Shown here piece after piece: positions 20,741-31,214 of a stretch of DNA of 64,000 nt; position 1 is the stretch's first letter; each line of letters opens with the position of its first letter. Position numbers and translations under genes: made by a program. A model generated the notes under the pieces. The model was not told the DNA's origin, made no database searches, and saw only the letters and a program-made list of their open reading frames with translations. Source of the stretch: Zizania palustris (Eukaryota; Streptophyta; Magnoliopsida; Poales; Poaceae); assembly GCA_019279435.1 (NCBI GenBank), contig JAAALK010000285.1:32448500-32512499 (forward strand), written 5' to 3'.

Positions 20741-21405
20741 TAAGGGCGCCGTAGGTCGAGATTCCATTTTGGCTTTATATCGCCGCAGAGGAGAGTGTGA
20801 TTGGACCCGTGTTGACTCAGGACATTGAAAGAAATGAGTGCATCATCACCTTCTTGAGTCATCGACTTATGGATGCCAAGACAAGGTACGTGTTTGTGGA
20901 GCGTTTGTGTTTATCACTTTACTATGCTTGCACCAAATTGCGTCACTATCTTCTCCCTAGCACATGTGTTGTCACTTGCCAAACGGATGTCATAAAGTAC
21001 ATGTTGCAAAAGCCGATTCTAAGTGGTAGAATCGGCAAGTGGGCATTTGTGTTGATTGAATATGATTTGGCTTATGAACCGTTGAGAGCTATGAAAGGCC
21101 AAATCATTGCTAACTTTATAGTGGATCACCATGTAGATGTTAATTGGAGTAACAAAGTTGCTTTAATTGAGGTATCACCATGGAAACTTTATTTTGATGA
21201 TTTGGCTTGCAAAAATGGCCAAGTTGTTGGAGTGGTCCTCGTATCACCGAGTGGTATGCACTTTGAGACCTCGGCCCGTCTAGAATTTCACACAACTAAT
21301 AATCGAGCCGAATATGAAGCCCTATTGTTAGGTCTTGAATTGTTAAATTCTATGGGTGTGAAATATGTTCGTGCAAATGGTGATTCCTTACTAGTTGTGC
21401 AATAA
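20741..21405 (+). pseudogene. Copy B tandem RNase H domains
   Basis: A frame from 20797 runs through the conventional RNase H (VLTQDIERNECIITFLSHRL, VERLCLSLYYACTKLRHYLL, CQTDVIKYMLQKPILSGRIG) and directly into the second, archaeal-like RNase H (WKLYFDDLACKNGQVVGVVL, TTNNRAEYEALLLGLELL, NGDSLLVVQ). It stops at TAA 21403-21405, one codon into the QQV motif. This copy shows best that the two domains are fused in one frame, as known for the Tat lineage. Confidence 0.86.
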
Positions 21406-22280
21406 GTAGCTAATCTTGCTCAATGTTTTAATGGTCTATTAAATACCTACTTGGACAAGTGTCTAGACCTAATCACCACTTTTGATGATTTTGAGATTAC
21501 TCATGTATCTAGAGAAGCCAACTCACCTGCAAATGACTTGGCCTAACAAGCATCAAGCTATCAAATTAGTAGAGGTAGATTCTTTACACAAGAAAAGCCG
21601 ATGCTTGGGGACAATGTGTCACCCGAGAGTAACGTTGCCAGTCTTACCGGCCGTGCGAGCATGGTTAGACCACCCATGTAATCCTGGTCTGACTGGCCAG
21701 GTCAAGTTGGTCAGACCGACCCGTGCTAGACATCCGGCAATAGCTGGTTGAAACGGGCTAACTTGGCCTGTCCAACCGACTATTGTCAGGAGGGTTTAGC
21801 ACTAGGGGGGCAGGTCCAAATGGAAAATCTAGAGGCCAATTCTAGTGGGAATCTGGCCATTGCTCCTTTGATCAGTAAGGACGATTGGAGGATCTCAATC
21901 ATTCAATATTTAAGAAATCCGAGCCAAAAGGTTGATCGGAAAGTTCGGCGATAAGCGTTCAAATTTGTTTTGCTTGATGATGTGTTGTATTGCCGGACTA
22001 TCGATGGAGTACTTTTTAAGTGTTTGGACTTCGATCAAGCTAGAGTTACTGCAGGTGAAGTCCATGAAGGGCTTTGAGGTACTCATCAGTCGGCCCCGAA
22101 AATGAGTTGGATGCTCAAAAGGGCGGGTTTTTATTGGCCGACTATAACTGAGGACTGTTTTAAATACTATAGAGGGTGTGAAGCCTGTTAAAAGTTTGGT
22201 AATATTCATCTAGCACCTGCATCGATGCTTAATCTTATTATCAAGCCATGGTCGTTCTGAGGTTGGAGCTTAGACGTCAT
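21406..22280 (+). pseudogene. Copy B RNase H/integrase linker and integrase zinc module, degraded
   Basis: No long frame remains. Pieces are recognisable: the end of the second RNase H (THVSREANS-equivalent at about 21500), a linker with repeats of the CCGGTC/GGTCTGACYGG type (about 21640-21760), and the integrase zinc module around 22060-22190 (VHEG.. ..HQSAPKMSW .. GCEAC-like). It continues into the integrase core. Confidence 0.6.
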
Positions 22281-23115
22281 CGGCCAAATTCATCCTCCAT
22301 CTTCAAAAGGGCATCGGTTCGTGTTGATGGCAATGGATTACTTCCACAAGTGAACTGAGGCCCTGCCGCTCAAGAACATGACTCACAATGAGGTAATTGA
22401 TTTCATCTTGACACACATTATACATAGATTCGGCATTCCCCAAACTCTCACTACAGACCAAGGTACTTTGTTTGTTGCTAAAGAAGTGAGGGACTTTGCC
22501 GAATATTATGGGATCAAATTGGTAAACTCTTCCCCATATTATGCTCAGGCCAATGGTCAGGCCGAGTCTAGTAACAAAACTATGATTAAACTAATCAAGA
22601 AGAAGATTGAAGAGTTTCCAAAGAGGTGGCATGAGGTGCTTTCTGAAGCTTTATTGGCTAGTAGAGTTGCAAAGCATGGTGCCACTAAAGTCAGTACATA
22701 TGAGTTGGTATATGGACAAGAAGTCGTTCTACCAGTAGATGTGGATCTTGGATTACTTAGGTTTATTAAGCAAGATGGCTTATCGGTCGATGAATATGAG
22801 ACACTTCTAAAGGACAATTTAGAAGAAGTGACCGATAAGAGGTTGAGGGCTCTAGAGGCAATAGAGAAAGATAAATGAAGAGTAGCTAGAGCCTACAACA
22901 AGAAGGTCAAAGCAAAATCATTTCAAATCAATGACCTAGTATGGAAGATGATTTTTCCATTAGGCACTAAGAGCTCAAGATTTGGTAAATGGTTGCCTAG
23001 TTGGGAAGGACCTTTTAAGGTAGTTGAAATCACTCTAGGCAATGCATATGTCTTAGAGTCTTTACAAGGAGAGCGATTTCGAAGGGCTTTGAATGGTAGA
23101 TATTTGAAAAAGTAA
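22281..23115 (+). pseudogene. Copy B integrase core and C-terminus
   Basis: The core begins with MAMDYFHK (first Asp). A TGA follows at the position of Trp in copy A's YFTKWTEA. Then come TTDQGTLFVAKEVRDFAEYY (second Asp) and NGQAESSNK (Glu). A second TGA lies at 22876-22878. The same frame then continues to the natural stop TAA at 23113-23115 (DLVWKMIFPLGTKSS, EGPFKVVEI, LQGERFRRALNGRYLKK). Two nonsense changes and no frameshift separate this from an open integrase. Confidence 0.87.
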
Positions 23116-23210
23116 TTCCCAAGTGTGTGGCAAAACACTTAAAGTGTTAAAAGGTTGATATTGAAAGTATCGCCTGAGGCCCGTTATGCTTTTAGCTCAC
23201 TAAGTTTGCT

Positions 23211-23226
23211 AAAATGCAGGGGCATG
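23211..23226 (+). other. Polypurine tract of copy B
   Basis: AAAATGCAGGGGCATG precedes the LTR start TGTTTATAGCAAAAAATGGC. Confidence 0.75.
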
Positions 23227-24025
23227 TGTTTATAGCAAAAAATGGCATTAATGGTCAAGCTAAGCAAAATACTGAAAAATGGTATTTTTGACTGAAAATA
23301 TGCCAAAGCAAGCAAAGGCCGGTCTGACCGGCTATAGTAGGCCGGTCCAACCGGCCAGGCCTAGTCAGACCGGACCCATGGGCTTGGTCAGACTGGCCGA
23401 TGATTTAGAATGTGAATCCGAAGTGGATTCAAATTGTGTTTGTCCAAATCTTATCTCAATCGAATTTTGGTCGAATCCTACTGTATTTTTAGTCAGGGAT
23501 CACCAGCCCACAAATACTAGGGGCAAGGCCGATTCAAGCTCTCTCTGGAATCTCAAAAATCCAAAGCCCTAGCTTTGAATTGCATCTACTTTTCTTTACT
23601 TTCCGCATCTACGTGGGTTTGCTTAAAAGTCCTTCGTCTGCCATGTCCGTAATCATGGTAACCCTTGCTGGTTCGCTTGTGAACCTCCCGCTAATCCACG
23701 TAATGGATTGCTATCCTTTTATCAGTTTTTATCGCCATACTTGGTAATTCGGCCCCTTGGCCGAATTGTATTTGATCTTTGGGTGTTTTTGCAGATCAAT
23801 TGCCGTCCTAAACATCTCTGCAAAGTTTGGAGGTGATTGAAGGTTGTTTGCTAGGACTACCGAAGTTTGGCAGATCCAATTTGTTACTTAGTTCGACCGG
23901 CGTTGAGACCCCGGTCTAACCGGACCTCGTCATGCCATTATCGGCAATAGCCGATCAGACCGACGGCATTCTGCCGGTGTGACCGGAGCCCCTTCACATT
24001 TCACCACGTCGGAGCCTCTACTGAA
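23227..24025 (+). repeat. LTR of Tat-like copy B, 3' end uncertain
   Basis: Starts TGTTTATAGCAAAAAATGGC, homologous to the copy A LTR start. It carries clusters of GGTCTGACCGGC-like words at about 23320-23410 and 23895-23990, and the block CTAATCCACGTAATGGATTGCTATC that matches the copy A LTR repeat unit. The right boundary is a rearrangement junction at about 24025, where minus-strand copy C sequence begins. Confidence 0.65.
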
Positions 24026-24595
24026 GCCTGCGCGTGAACATGTTTAACACCCATGGCCATTTTTGCAAGTTGAACTGTCAAAGTAAAGTTTCCACGACAT
24101 TACCTCAATTAGAGCAACATCGTTGCTCCAAATAACTTCTATGTGGTGATCAACTATAAAGTTGGCTACAATCTGGCCTTTCATAGCTCTTAGGGGTTCA
24201 TAGGCCAAATCATATTCAATCAAAGAATAAGCCCACTTTCCGATTCTTCCACTTAGAATCGGCTTTTGTAACATGTGTTTTATAACATCGGTTTGGCAAA
24301 CGACAACACATGTAGTAGGGAGAAGATAGTGGCACAATTTGGTACACATGTAGTAAAGCGATAAACATAAACATTCCACAAATGCATACCTGGTCTCGGC
24401 GTCTAGCAGACGGCAGCTCAAGAACGTGATGATGTACTCTTTTCCTTCTACCTCCTAGGTTAGCACGACAATGATCACGCTATCTTCAGCAGCGATGTAC
24501 AGCCAAAACGGAATCCCGGCTTTGGGTGCTCTCACCACGGGCGGCGATGATAAGCACCCCTTGATTTTCTCAAAGGCGCTTTATTGGCTTGCCCC
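24026..24595 (-). pseudogene. Copy C RNase H, truncated in the second domain
   Basis: The minus strand encodes the conventional RNase H (LLDAETRYAFVECL, CQTDVIKHMLQKPILSGRIGKW, LIEYDLAYEPLRAMKGQ) and the start of the second domain (WKLYFDSSTCKNGHG). It then jumps to a short KHVHA-equivalent before the junction with copy B at about 24025, so most of the second RNase H is deleted. Integrase and the 3' LTR of this copy are absent. Confidence 0.82.
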
Positions 24596-25750
24596 TCAAG
24601 TGAACCCGGCCTCATTCTTTAGCCAGAGTATGGGGACAAAGGCATCAATCTTGCCAGAAAAGTTAGATATAAAGCGACGTAAATAATTCTTCTTGCCTAG
24701 CAATTTTTGCACATCTTTTTTGCATGTCGGCGCCGTAATGTTTCTAATTTTCTCAAGCCTCTTAGGATCAATCTCTATGCCTCTTTCATGAATCATGAAA
24801 CCTAAGAACTTACCTGCCGACACGCCAAAATCACATTTGAGTGGGTTCATTTTTAAGCCATGTTGTCGTATCCTATCAAAAGAAACTTTCAAATTGGCTA
24901 AATGGTTTCCCATAGCGTCCGATTTGGCTACAATATCATCAATGTAAACTTCTAACATAACTCCTAGCAAGTGATGAAATATTAAGTTCATAGCATGCTG
25001 ATATGTGGAGCCAGCATTCTTTAAACCAAAAGTCATGAAGACCCACTCGAATAAACCAACAAAACCAGGGCATCAAAAGGCAGTCTTGTAGGCGTCCTCT
25101 TCAGCCATAAAGATTTGATTATAACCAGTATTGCCATCAAGAAAACTTAGTACCTTGTGTCCTAAAGCATCGTTGATTAGCATGTCGGCTATCGGCATCA
25201 GATACTCGTCCTTCGAAGTGGCCTTGTTCAGATCCCTAAAATCAATACATACTCGTATCTTGCGGCTCCCTTTCTTCTCTACATGCACAATGTTAGCGAC
25301 CCATTCTGCATACCTGCATGGCCTAATAAATCTAGCTTTGAGCAGTCGCTCTACTTCTTCTTTAACTTGGTCATAGACAGCTGAGTTAAAGCGGCGAGGA
25401 GGTTGTTTATAAGGCTTAAATCCGGACTTGATAGGTAGCCGATGCTCTATGAGCTCACGGCTTAGTCCCGGCATCTCGCTATACTCCCATGTGTAACAAT
25501 CGACGTACGACCGAAGCAACTTTATTACTTCGGCCTTTTCATCAGGCTGTAAATGTTGGTTTACAAAAGTCGTCCTCGTGATGCTACCATCACCTATGTC
25601 AACTTCCTCTAAGGGATTGGCCGACGCAAAACCTTGTCCTAATTTCTCTACTTCGCTAAAGTCTTCGATGGCCTCGGCAATGCCGTCTTTAGTAGACCGA
25701 TACTGCTCTACACAAGACTTTAGCCAATCTAGATTACTCTTGCTAGACAT
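24596..25750 (-). pseudogene. Copy C reverse transcriptase
   Basis: The frames 25073-25750 and 24596-25036 are in phase. The break between them is a TGA at the Arg of the TAFRCPGF motif, a CGA-to-TGA change at a CpG. Motifs: FVNQHLQPDEKAEVIKLL, LPIKSGFKPYKQPPRR, RKIRVCIDFRDLN, FLDGNTGYNQIFMAEED, and the catalytic YIDD (VYIDDIVAKSD). It extends farther N-terminally than copy A and joins the protease region upstream. Confidence 0.88.
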
Positions 25751-26340
25751 GACTACTAATATAAAAACAGTTGTGCTACATCAGCCGACTTTACAGACAC
25801 TGGTACAAAACGTCCTCCGGACACGCTAACAAAATTGTAATCTGAAAGATCTCTACCCGATAGACACTCTACCTTGTTGTGAACGGTGTCAACTAACACA
25901 TCGGCCAATGCTACTTGGGCCGAAGTGTCTGCGGGAATGACTTCTACTTCATCACCGTCCCACTAAATTAGGCACTGGTGTAGAGTAGAAGGAATGCAGC
26001 AATTCGTGTGAATCCAGTCATGCCCAAGAAGCACGCTGTAGTTACCCTGTACATCGACGATGAAAAATGTTGTTGGCAACGTCTTGTTGCCCACTGTCAA
26101 CTCCATGGAGAGCACACCATTGGCCTCAGAACTCTCGCCGTTGAAACCATTGAGCATCAAGTTAGTCTTCTTCAGATCATCCTCGTCCCTGCCAAGTTTC
26201 TTCAATAGCGAGTAGGGCATTAGGTTAACAGTGGCGCCACCGTCAACAAGCATCCGGGAAATCGGCTTTTCGTCAATGTGACCACTGACATAGAGAGGCT
26301 TCAGATGGCGAGCCGAGTCCTCGGGCTTCTCAAAAATTGC
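25751..26340 (-). pseudogene. Copy C aspartic protease and linker to RT
   Basis: The frame 25963-26439 encodes LYVSGHIDEKPISRMLVDGGATVNLMPYSLL, an aspartic protease with active-site DGGA, followed by LTVGNKTLPTTFFIVD and YSVLLGHDWIH. The retropepsin fold would mature Gag-Pol. 25751-25962 is an unresolved linker to RT. The N-terminal residues of this frame (before about 26340) come from LTR sequence, not gag: the whole gag has been deleted and the LTR is fused to the protease. Confidence 0.82.
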
Positions 26341-26936
26341 GTTGTGCGGGCCGAGGTAACAAGGCGAAGTAACAAGGCGATAGAAATCTATTACGTAGAT
26401 TAACGGATACTTCACAAGAGAAGTAACAAGGATTACCACTATTCCGAAGTGACCGTCAGAGGGCTTCCAGGCAAACCCACGAAGAGTACAGAAAAGTAAA
26501 GATAAAGTAAATGTGATTCAAAGCTAGGGCTTTGTGGTTGATTTTGTTGGGGGGCTTTTGAACCGGCTTCGCCTCTATACTTTTAGGGGCTAGACTTCTA
26601 ATCTCTAAATCTAATCTGCTATGATTCGGCTAACTCATGAGTAGAGATAAATACTTAGCCAGAATCGGATCCAACTCTATCTCTGCTCGAAGTGGGCCTT
26701 TGGCTAGGCCTGTCGAAGCCTGATCCTCAGGCCGAAGCTTTGGCGGAGTCGGCCTCCGAAGACCTCCTGGCCGAAGGCTGTGGGCGAGCTGGAAGCTTCT
26801 AGAGCGCGTAGCCCAATGGACCTTCGGCCCTGTAGGGCTTCGGCCTAACCTTGGACATGTGTATTTTCGGCCCAAATTACCGAAATTGATATTTTGACAA
26901 CCTTAATCATTGATGCCTTTTTTTGCTATCATTACA
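26341..26936 (-). repeat. Partial LTR of Tat-like copy C, fused to protease
   Basis: On the minus strand it starts near 26936 (TGTAATGATAGCAAAAAAAGG) and shares with the copy A LTR the tract around GGCAAACCCACGAAGAG and ACTTCACAAGAGAAGTAACAA. It stops inside the LTR at about 26341-26350, where protease coding begins. The PBS, leader and gag are missing, so this is a deletion junction. Confidence 0.75.
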
Positions 26937-27231
26937 CATTTGCACAAAGAAGTGGGGCTTCAGACTGTGTGCATACCTCGTAAAGTGAGGGTGAAAGGCT
27001 TGCCTCATAGCCCCTAGGGCGTCGGAGGCCTTTAGCGCGCGAAGCAAAGCCCCTTGTCGGAGGGTGCGCTCTGAGGCACGAGGGATGGTGGATGGCGAGG
27101 AAAGCCTTCGAGCTGCACTCGAACCCCCTTGTCGTAGGGTGCGTAGAGCTAGAAAACTCCGAAGCTCCCCCCTCAAGCGCACTTCGAGACACAGGCAGCG
27201 GTAGAGAACTTAGCTTTTAGTAATAGGTTCC
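26937..27231 (-). other. Internal leader fragment of a third LTR family
   Basis: On the minus strand this follows the PBS at 27232-27250 and is cut by the copy C LTR. Short minus-strand frames exist but no domain is recognisable. Confidence 0.4.
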
Positions 27232-27250
27232 CCATGGACGACGCCAACTG
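27232..27250 (-). other. Primer-binding site of the inverted LTR
   Basis: Minus strand reads GTTGGCGTCGTCCATGGGG directly after the LTR end CAATTGCTTCAACA. The TTGGCGNCGTC pattern is typical of a gypsy PBS. Confidence 0.6.
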
Positions 27251-28055
27251 TTGAAGCAATTGCGTTAGCTACAACAGGTTTTGTGTGTATATGGTGTATA
27301 GAGTGAACCTCGAAGGGTTCTTACAGAGGGAGAAAGGATTTATACTGGTTCAGGCCTCCCCAAAGGGATAATAGCCCTACATCCAGTCTACAGCCGATCT
27401 GACATAGTTTTGCCCCTATTCCACCTGTCTATTACAAGGGCATGGCCCTGCTTTTATAGGCATGCAGGCCAAAGGAAAAGACCTAAATGCCCCTACAAGT
27501 TATAGGACTTATAGGGGCAAGAAGGGAAAAAGACTAGACTACTGTACAAACAGCTTTACAGTTTTATACACGTGTCATATAAACGTCACTTGTGAGCAGC
27601 TAAATGACATACTAGGGGCGGAGGGGCCCCCGGTGTGGCTTTACACAGTAGCTAGATATTTTCTTGGTTCGAAGTAGTGGCCGGAGCTCTTGGGGTGGAG
27701 ATTGTGTCAAAGGCTTCGAAGGGCACTCCGAGATGAACTTCGAAGTATGCTCCAAAATGAACTCTGAATAAACTCCCCAAAGCTTAGCTTCGTCAGGCAC
27801 CGGAGGGGGTACGGATGCTGGCTCTAGGGGAACCCCGAAGGAAACCTAGAGGCTTGACTCCGGATGGCTCCGAAGGGAGCCTAGAGGCCAACACTAAAGG
27901 GAGCCTGTAGGCTAACTCTGAAGGGAGCCCGAAGGCCAACTCCGAAGGGGGCCCGGAGGCCAACTCCAAAGGGAGCCTGGAGGCCAACTTAGGGAGGCTT
28001 CGACTAGATCCTGGAGACTTGGTCTAGCTGCTGCTTAGAAAATGACTTCGATAGG
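27251..28055 (-). repeat. Minus-strand LTR of the third family, 5' end missing
   Basis: On the minus strand it ends AACAATTGC...CAACA-type at 27251. It matches 28860-29298 in inverse orientation over the promoter and R/U5 part. A minus-strand TATA box (CCTATAAAAGCAGGGCC) lies at 27446-27460. Its first bases (TGTTTGGGG in the plus copy) are not found, so the 5' end is truncated near 28000-28055. Confidence 0.75.
27865..27990. repeat. 24-bp minisatellite in the LTR, about five units
   Basis: Units of the form AAGGGAGCCTGGAGGCCAAC repeat with a 24-bp period. On the minus strand this gives an 8-residue repeat (LASGLPSE-like). Looser copies of the same words occur in the plus-strand LTR near 28670-28830. 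Confidence 0.7.
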
Positions 28056-28505
28056 AGGTTGCGTGTGACGCCAAAGGTGCAAAGCAAGAGAGAAGGTGCC
28101 TTGGGGCTGAAACAGAAAGCAAATGGAAGTGTGGGCAGAGCTGTGGTACGTTAAACCCCTTTTATAGGTGGTAAAAAGCGACCACGCGCCCCGCACCGAA
28201 GTATTTTTTTCTACCGGTTTCCCTGGCCTCCACAGTCTTTGACCGATGGGCTAAGGGTGAAAATATGAAGCGAACCGTCGTGCCCCCTACACTACAATGG
28301 TCAGTTTTCTAACCGTTGCAGGTTGTTTGGGCTCCCTGAGGGCGCCCCATCAATCTGAACAGACATTTATTGCCTACGCAGTTCGAAGGCAGCCTTCGAT
28401 CTAGGTTCCGAAGGCCTGCCTTCTCCGACGCTTCACTTATCTCACGTTCTTTGCACCAAGGTGCATGCACCCCTTCACTTCAAAGGGCTACATGCGAGGG
28501 GCTAC
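28056..28505. other. Non-coding 3' internal stretch with an antisense TATA box
   Basis: No gene is recognisable. It ends in a purine-rich tract just before the 3' LTR (GGGCTACATGCGAGGGGCTAC, about 28484-28505), so it is the 3' internal end of a plus-strand element. On the minus strand a TATA box (CACCTATAAAAGGGG) at 28157-28170 could drive antisense transcription away from the LTR. Confidence 0.5.
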
Positions 28506-29298
28506 TGTTTGGGGAATTAGTTTTCCCTTAAAAGGGGGCCAAATGACGTCAGCCTCCGAAGGCCTCGGGCTCGGAGCCTGTCAACTAGCGAAGCTTGAAG
28601 ATGAGATCTAGCCTCCTCAGACGAAGTCAACTCCAAGAATGGCCAAGACTTGCCCCTCCGGAGACCTCTGAGGTCAAGCCTCTAGGACCCCTATGGAGCC
28701 CTCCGGAGTCAAGCCTCCGGGATCCCTCCGGGTACCCTCCGAAGTCAAGCCTCCGGGAGCCCTCTAGTCCCCTGCGGAGCCCACTTCGAGAGCCGCTTAG
28801 GAGTTCACTTCGGAGCGCACTTTGGAGCCCCCTTAGCTACTTCTAACTGAAGACCTCCGGCAAGCACTCCAGACCAGGAGAAATATCCAAGCATCGTTAC
28901 AGTGTAAAACCATATCGGGGCCCTCGTCCCTGGTATGTCGTATTCCTACTCTAGAAGTGATGTTTATCTACAGCGTGTGTAAAGTCAAATGTATAATAAT
29001 CTAGCCTTTTTCCCTTCTTGCCCTTATAAAGCCTACGGCTTGTAGAGGGCAATTGGGTCTTTTCCTTTGGCCCGCGTGCCTATAAAAGCAGGGCCATGCT
29101 CTTGTAATAGACAGGTTGTTCAGTAGAGGCAACACTATGCCAAATCCACTGTAAACTGAACGTAGGGCTATTATCCCCCCGGGGAGGCCTGAACCAGTAT
29201 AAATTCTCTCTCCCTCTGAGAGAACCCTTCGAGATTCATTCTATACACCATACACCACTACATAAAAACCTGCTGTAGCTAACACAATTGCTACAACA
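28506..29298 (+). repeat. 3' LTR of the third family (793 bp)
   Basis: Starts TGTTTGGGGAATTAG after a purine tract and ends ACACAATTGCTACAACA. A TATA box (CCTATAAAAGCAGGGCC) is at about 29079-29095. The same family supplies 27251-28055 (inverted) and the split unit 30948-31075 plus 37660-38282. Confidence 0.85.
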
Positions 29299-29439
29299 GG
29301 GAAGATAAATTTTCTAAGAAGATTCATATCTGATCTATCAAGAAGAATAGAGTCATTCACTCCATTATAGAAGTTAAAACCTTATCGGGAATATATATGG
29401 AGAGAAAAGGAACATAAGACATTTGATGAGATCAAGTAG

Positions 29440-30075
29440 TACTTAAGCTCATGAGGATCCATGGTGGAGACCATGGGTCTCATGGCTCTTAGATGATGAG
29501 TGATTATCAATGGAAGAGATGGTGAAGGAAGCCCTCTGAGGGGAGGTACTTTGAAGGGGCACTTCGAAGTAAGAGGTCCTTCCATGGCATTGGTCGGTGT
29601 GAGTCCGGTAGATGGATTGGTGATCGACAAGCTTAAGGAGCTGGAGAATCGTGGTAGACTAATACAGGTATGCGGCGCAAGGGTGGCAAGTGAGTGTTGT
29701 GGCATTGGTCATGTGACTCAGGTACACAAACATGTGATTGCCAGGGTGAGAGAGCTGCGGGGTCATGGTGGTCCAATCCGGGTACATGGTGCAAGGGCGA
29801 CAAGAGCTTTGGTGGTTTCAGCGTAAAAAAATCAACCACATCAGCCGTAGACGTGAAGATCAGCGTACCTAATGTGAAGCCATGGAATCCACGCAAGTGA
29901 AGCATCGGGAAAATATCTTGATTAGGAATTTTTACATTTTATCCCTCTGGCCTTAAATATGTAAAAAATAACACAGGGACATTTAAGTCTTTTCCTTAAA
30001 TGTATTTAGGCAATAAATACCCCTTGGGCTATCCATCTAGGGTTAACACTTTTGGAGAAATTAATTTCAAATCAA
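29440..30075 (+). repeat. Degraded copia (SIRE-like) LTR fragment
   Basis: Related to the SIRE-like LTR at 40146: shared words include GGGTCTCATGGCTC near 29472, GAGAGCTGCGGGGTCATGG near 29750, and CAATCCGGGTACATGG near 29775. A TATA-like AATAAATACCCC at 30013 and TCTAGGGTTAAC near 30038 match the promoter part. The open frames at 29500-29826 and its opposite strand are LTR sequence, not genes. 29299-29439 shows nothing recognisable. Confidence 0.6.
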
Positions 30076-30261
30076 ATATCCATCTCTTCCCTATATTCCA
30101 GCCATTAGTGGACTATGTTTCTTCGTGCACTACAAGTTTTATCTACTGTCAATAGGGATGGATATGGATGTCAGAATATCTGAATTATCCGTATTCGTAT
30201 TCGAATAACTCTAAATAGGGATATCTGTATTAGTATCCGAATTAAAAATGGATGACACTCA

Positions 30262-30440
30262 GAAACATCCGAACTCGTTTTACAAATATGGATATGGAAA
30301 CGGATATCCGAATTCTGCTGAATGTAGATATGAAAATGGATACATCACACTCGAAAACATCCGAATTCGTTTTACAAATGTGGATATGGAAACGGATATC
30401 TGAATTCTCCTGAATGTGGATATGAAAATGGATACATCCG
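30262..30440. repeat. 91-bp tandem duplication
   Basis: Two units begin GAAACATCCGAAYTCGTTTT at about 30262 and 30353, and both contain GGAAACGGATAT. Confidence 0.8.
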
Positions 30441-30544
30441 TATTCATTTTAGGATTTCACACAGATTAAACTTAGACTCAAGATGATATATTATTACTAT
30501 ATTAATGTTTTATTTATTATTTATATAATTATGGAATACTTAAG

Positions 30545-30947
30545 TTAGTGAATATTAATAAGCTATGGCTTAAAATAAATTGATAGTTAAATATTTGTTT
30601 GAACTTGAAACTTTTTTTAGAATCCAAATACAACATATCTCATTCCATAAAATTTTCTGTATTTTTCTAGATCCATTTGCTATTTTTAACTCATTAATTG
30701 TGTTTCTAGGATTTAAATTGGAATATGTGCAATTTGAACTGCAAGTACATAAAATAATGCACTAAAATTGATAGAAAAATCATATTCACTATTTTGTGTC
30801 CATTTTTAGTTCTTATCCACTAAATTTAAAGAAGTGTTAAAAAAATTATGTATGTAGAGCTTAAGGATTTTTAATTATAAAAAATCAAATAAAGTCTGAA
30901 AAATATGAGACTTCTCATGGAGTTATAATATTGTACGTAGATACTAT
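30545..30947. repeat. ~500-bp tandem repeat, partial copy 1
   Basis: Matches 38380-38782, including ACAACATATCTCATTCCAT and TTCTTATCCACTAAATTTAAA. It ends at GTAGATACTAT, where an LTR unit has inserted. Confidence 0.85.
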
Positions 30948-31075
30948 TGTTGGAGGAATTAGTTTTCCCTTAAATAGGGGCCAAATGACGTCAATCTCTA
31001 GAGGCCTCAGGCCTGGAGCCTGTCTCCACCGAAGCCTGAAAGTGAAGTCCGGCCTCCTCTGACAAAGTCAGAATC
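30948..31075 (+). repeat. 5' fragment of the split LTR
   Basis: Aligns to 28506-28635: GGAATTAGTTTTCCCTTAAA, GGCCAAATGACGTCA and AGCCTCCTC-like words are shared. It is cut at CTCTGACAAAGTCA. Confidence 0.85.
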
Positions 31076-31214
31076 GTCGACAGATTCTTTTCTCGGCGAT
31101 TCTAATGATGTGGCAGTTCCCGAGAAAAGGAAGCACCGACATAAGAAGAAAAAAGTAACATGGCGTGCTTTCGGGAGAAAAGGACAAATTGATCCTGATT
31201 TTGATGATAATTGA
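31076..31214 (+). pseudogene. C-terminal remnant of an upstream CACTA gene
   Basis: A short frame encodes ESSTDSFLGDSNDVAVPEK, then a basic run (RKHRHKKKKVTWRAFGRKG), ending DPDFDDN before TGA at 31212-31214. Its position before the second gene fits the tail of the transposase gene, but no transposase domain is visible. Confidence 0.35.

Larger units (their letters stand above)
30153..30947. mobile_element. AT-rich DNA-transposon-like region, left part (possibly hAT)
   Basis: Starts TAGGGATGGATATGG, which resembles the terminal sequence of hAT elements. Then come GGATATCCG-rich sequence with a 91-bp tandem duplication (30262-30440) and the first, partial copy of the ~500-bp tandem repeat (about 30545-30947). 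No transposase and no right terminus were found, so the class assignment is weak. Confidence 0.4.

Noticed and set aside
28290..28305. CACTACAA as the missing left end of the CACTA element
   Set aside because: No subterminal repeats or matching 3-bp duplication follow; a chance match.
29500..29826. A 108-residue frame as a gene
   Set aside because: It lies in a degraded copia LTR and matches LTR words at 40146-40500.
30126..30140. CACTACAAG as a CACTA left terminus
   Set aside because: It is separated from the CACTA gene by a TSD-flanked LTR unit and lacks the GCCGAYGGAAGTTAG repeats.
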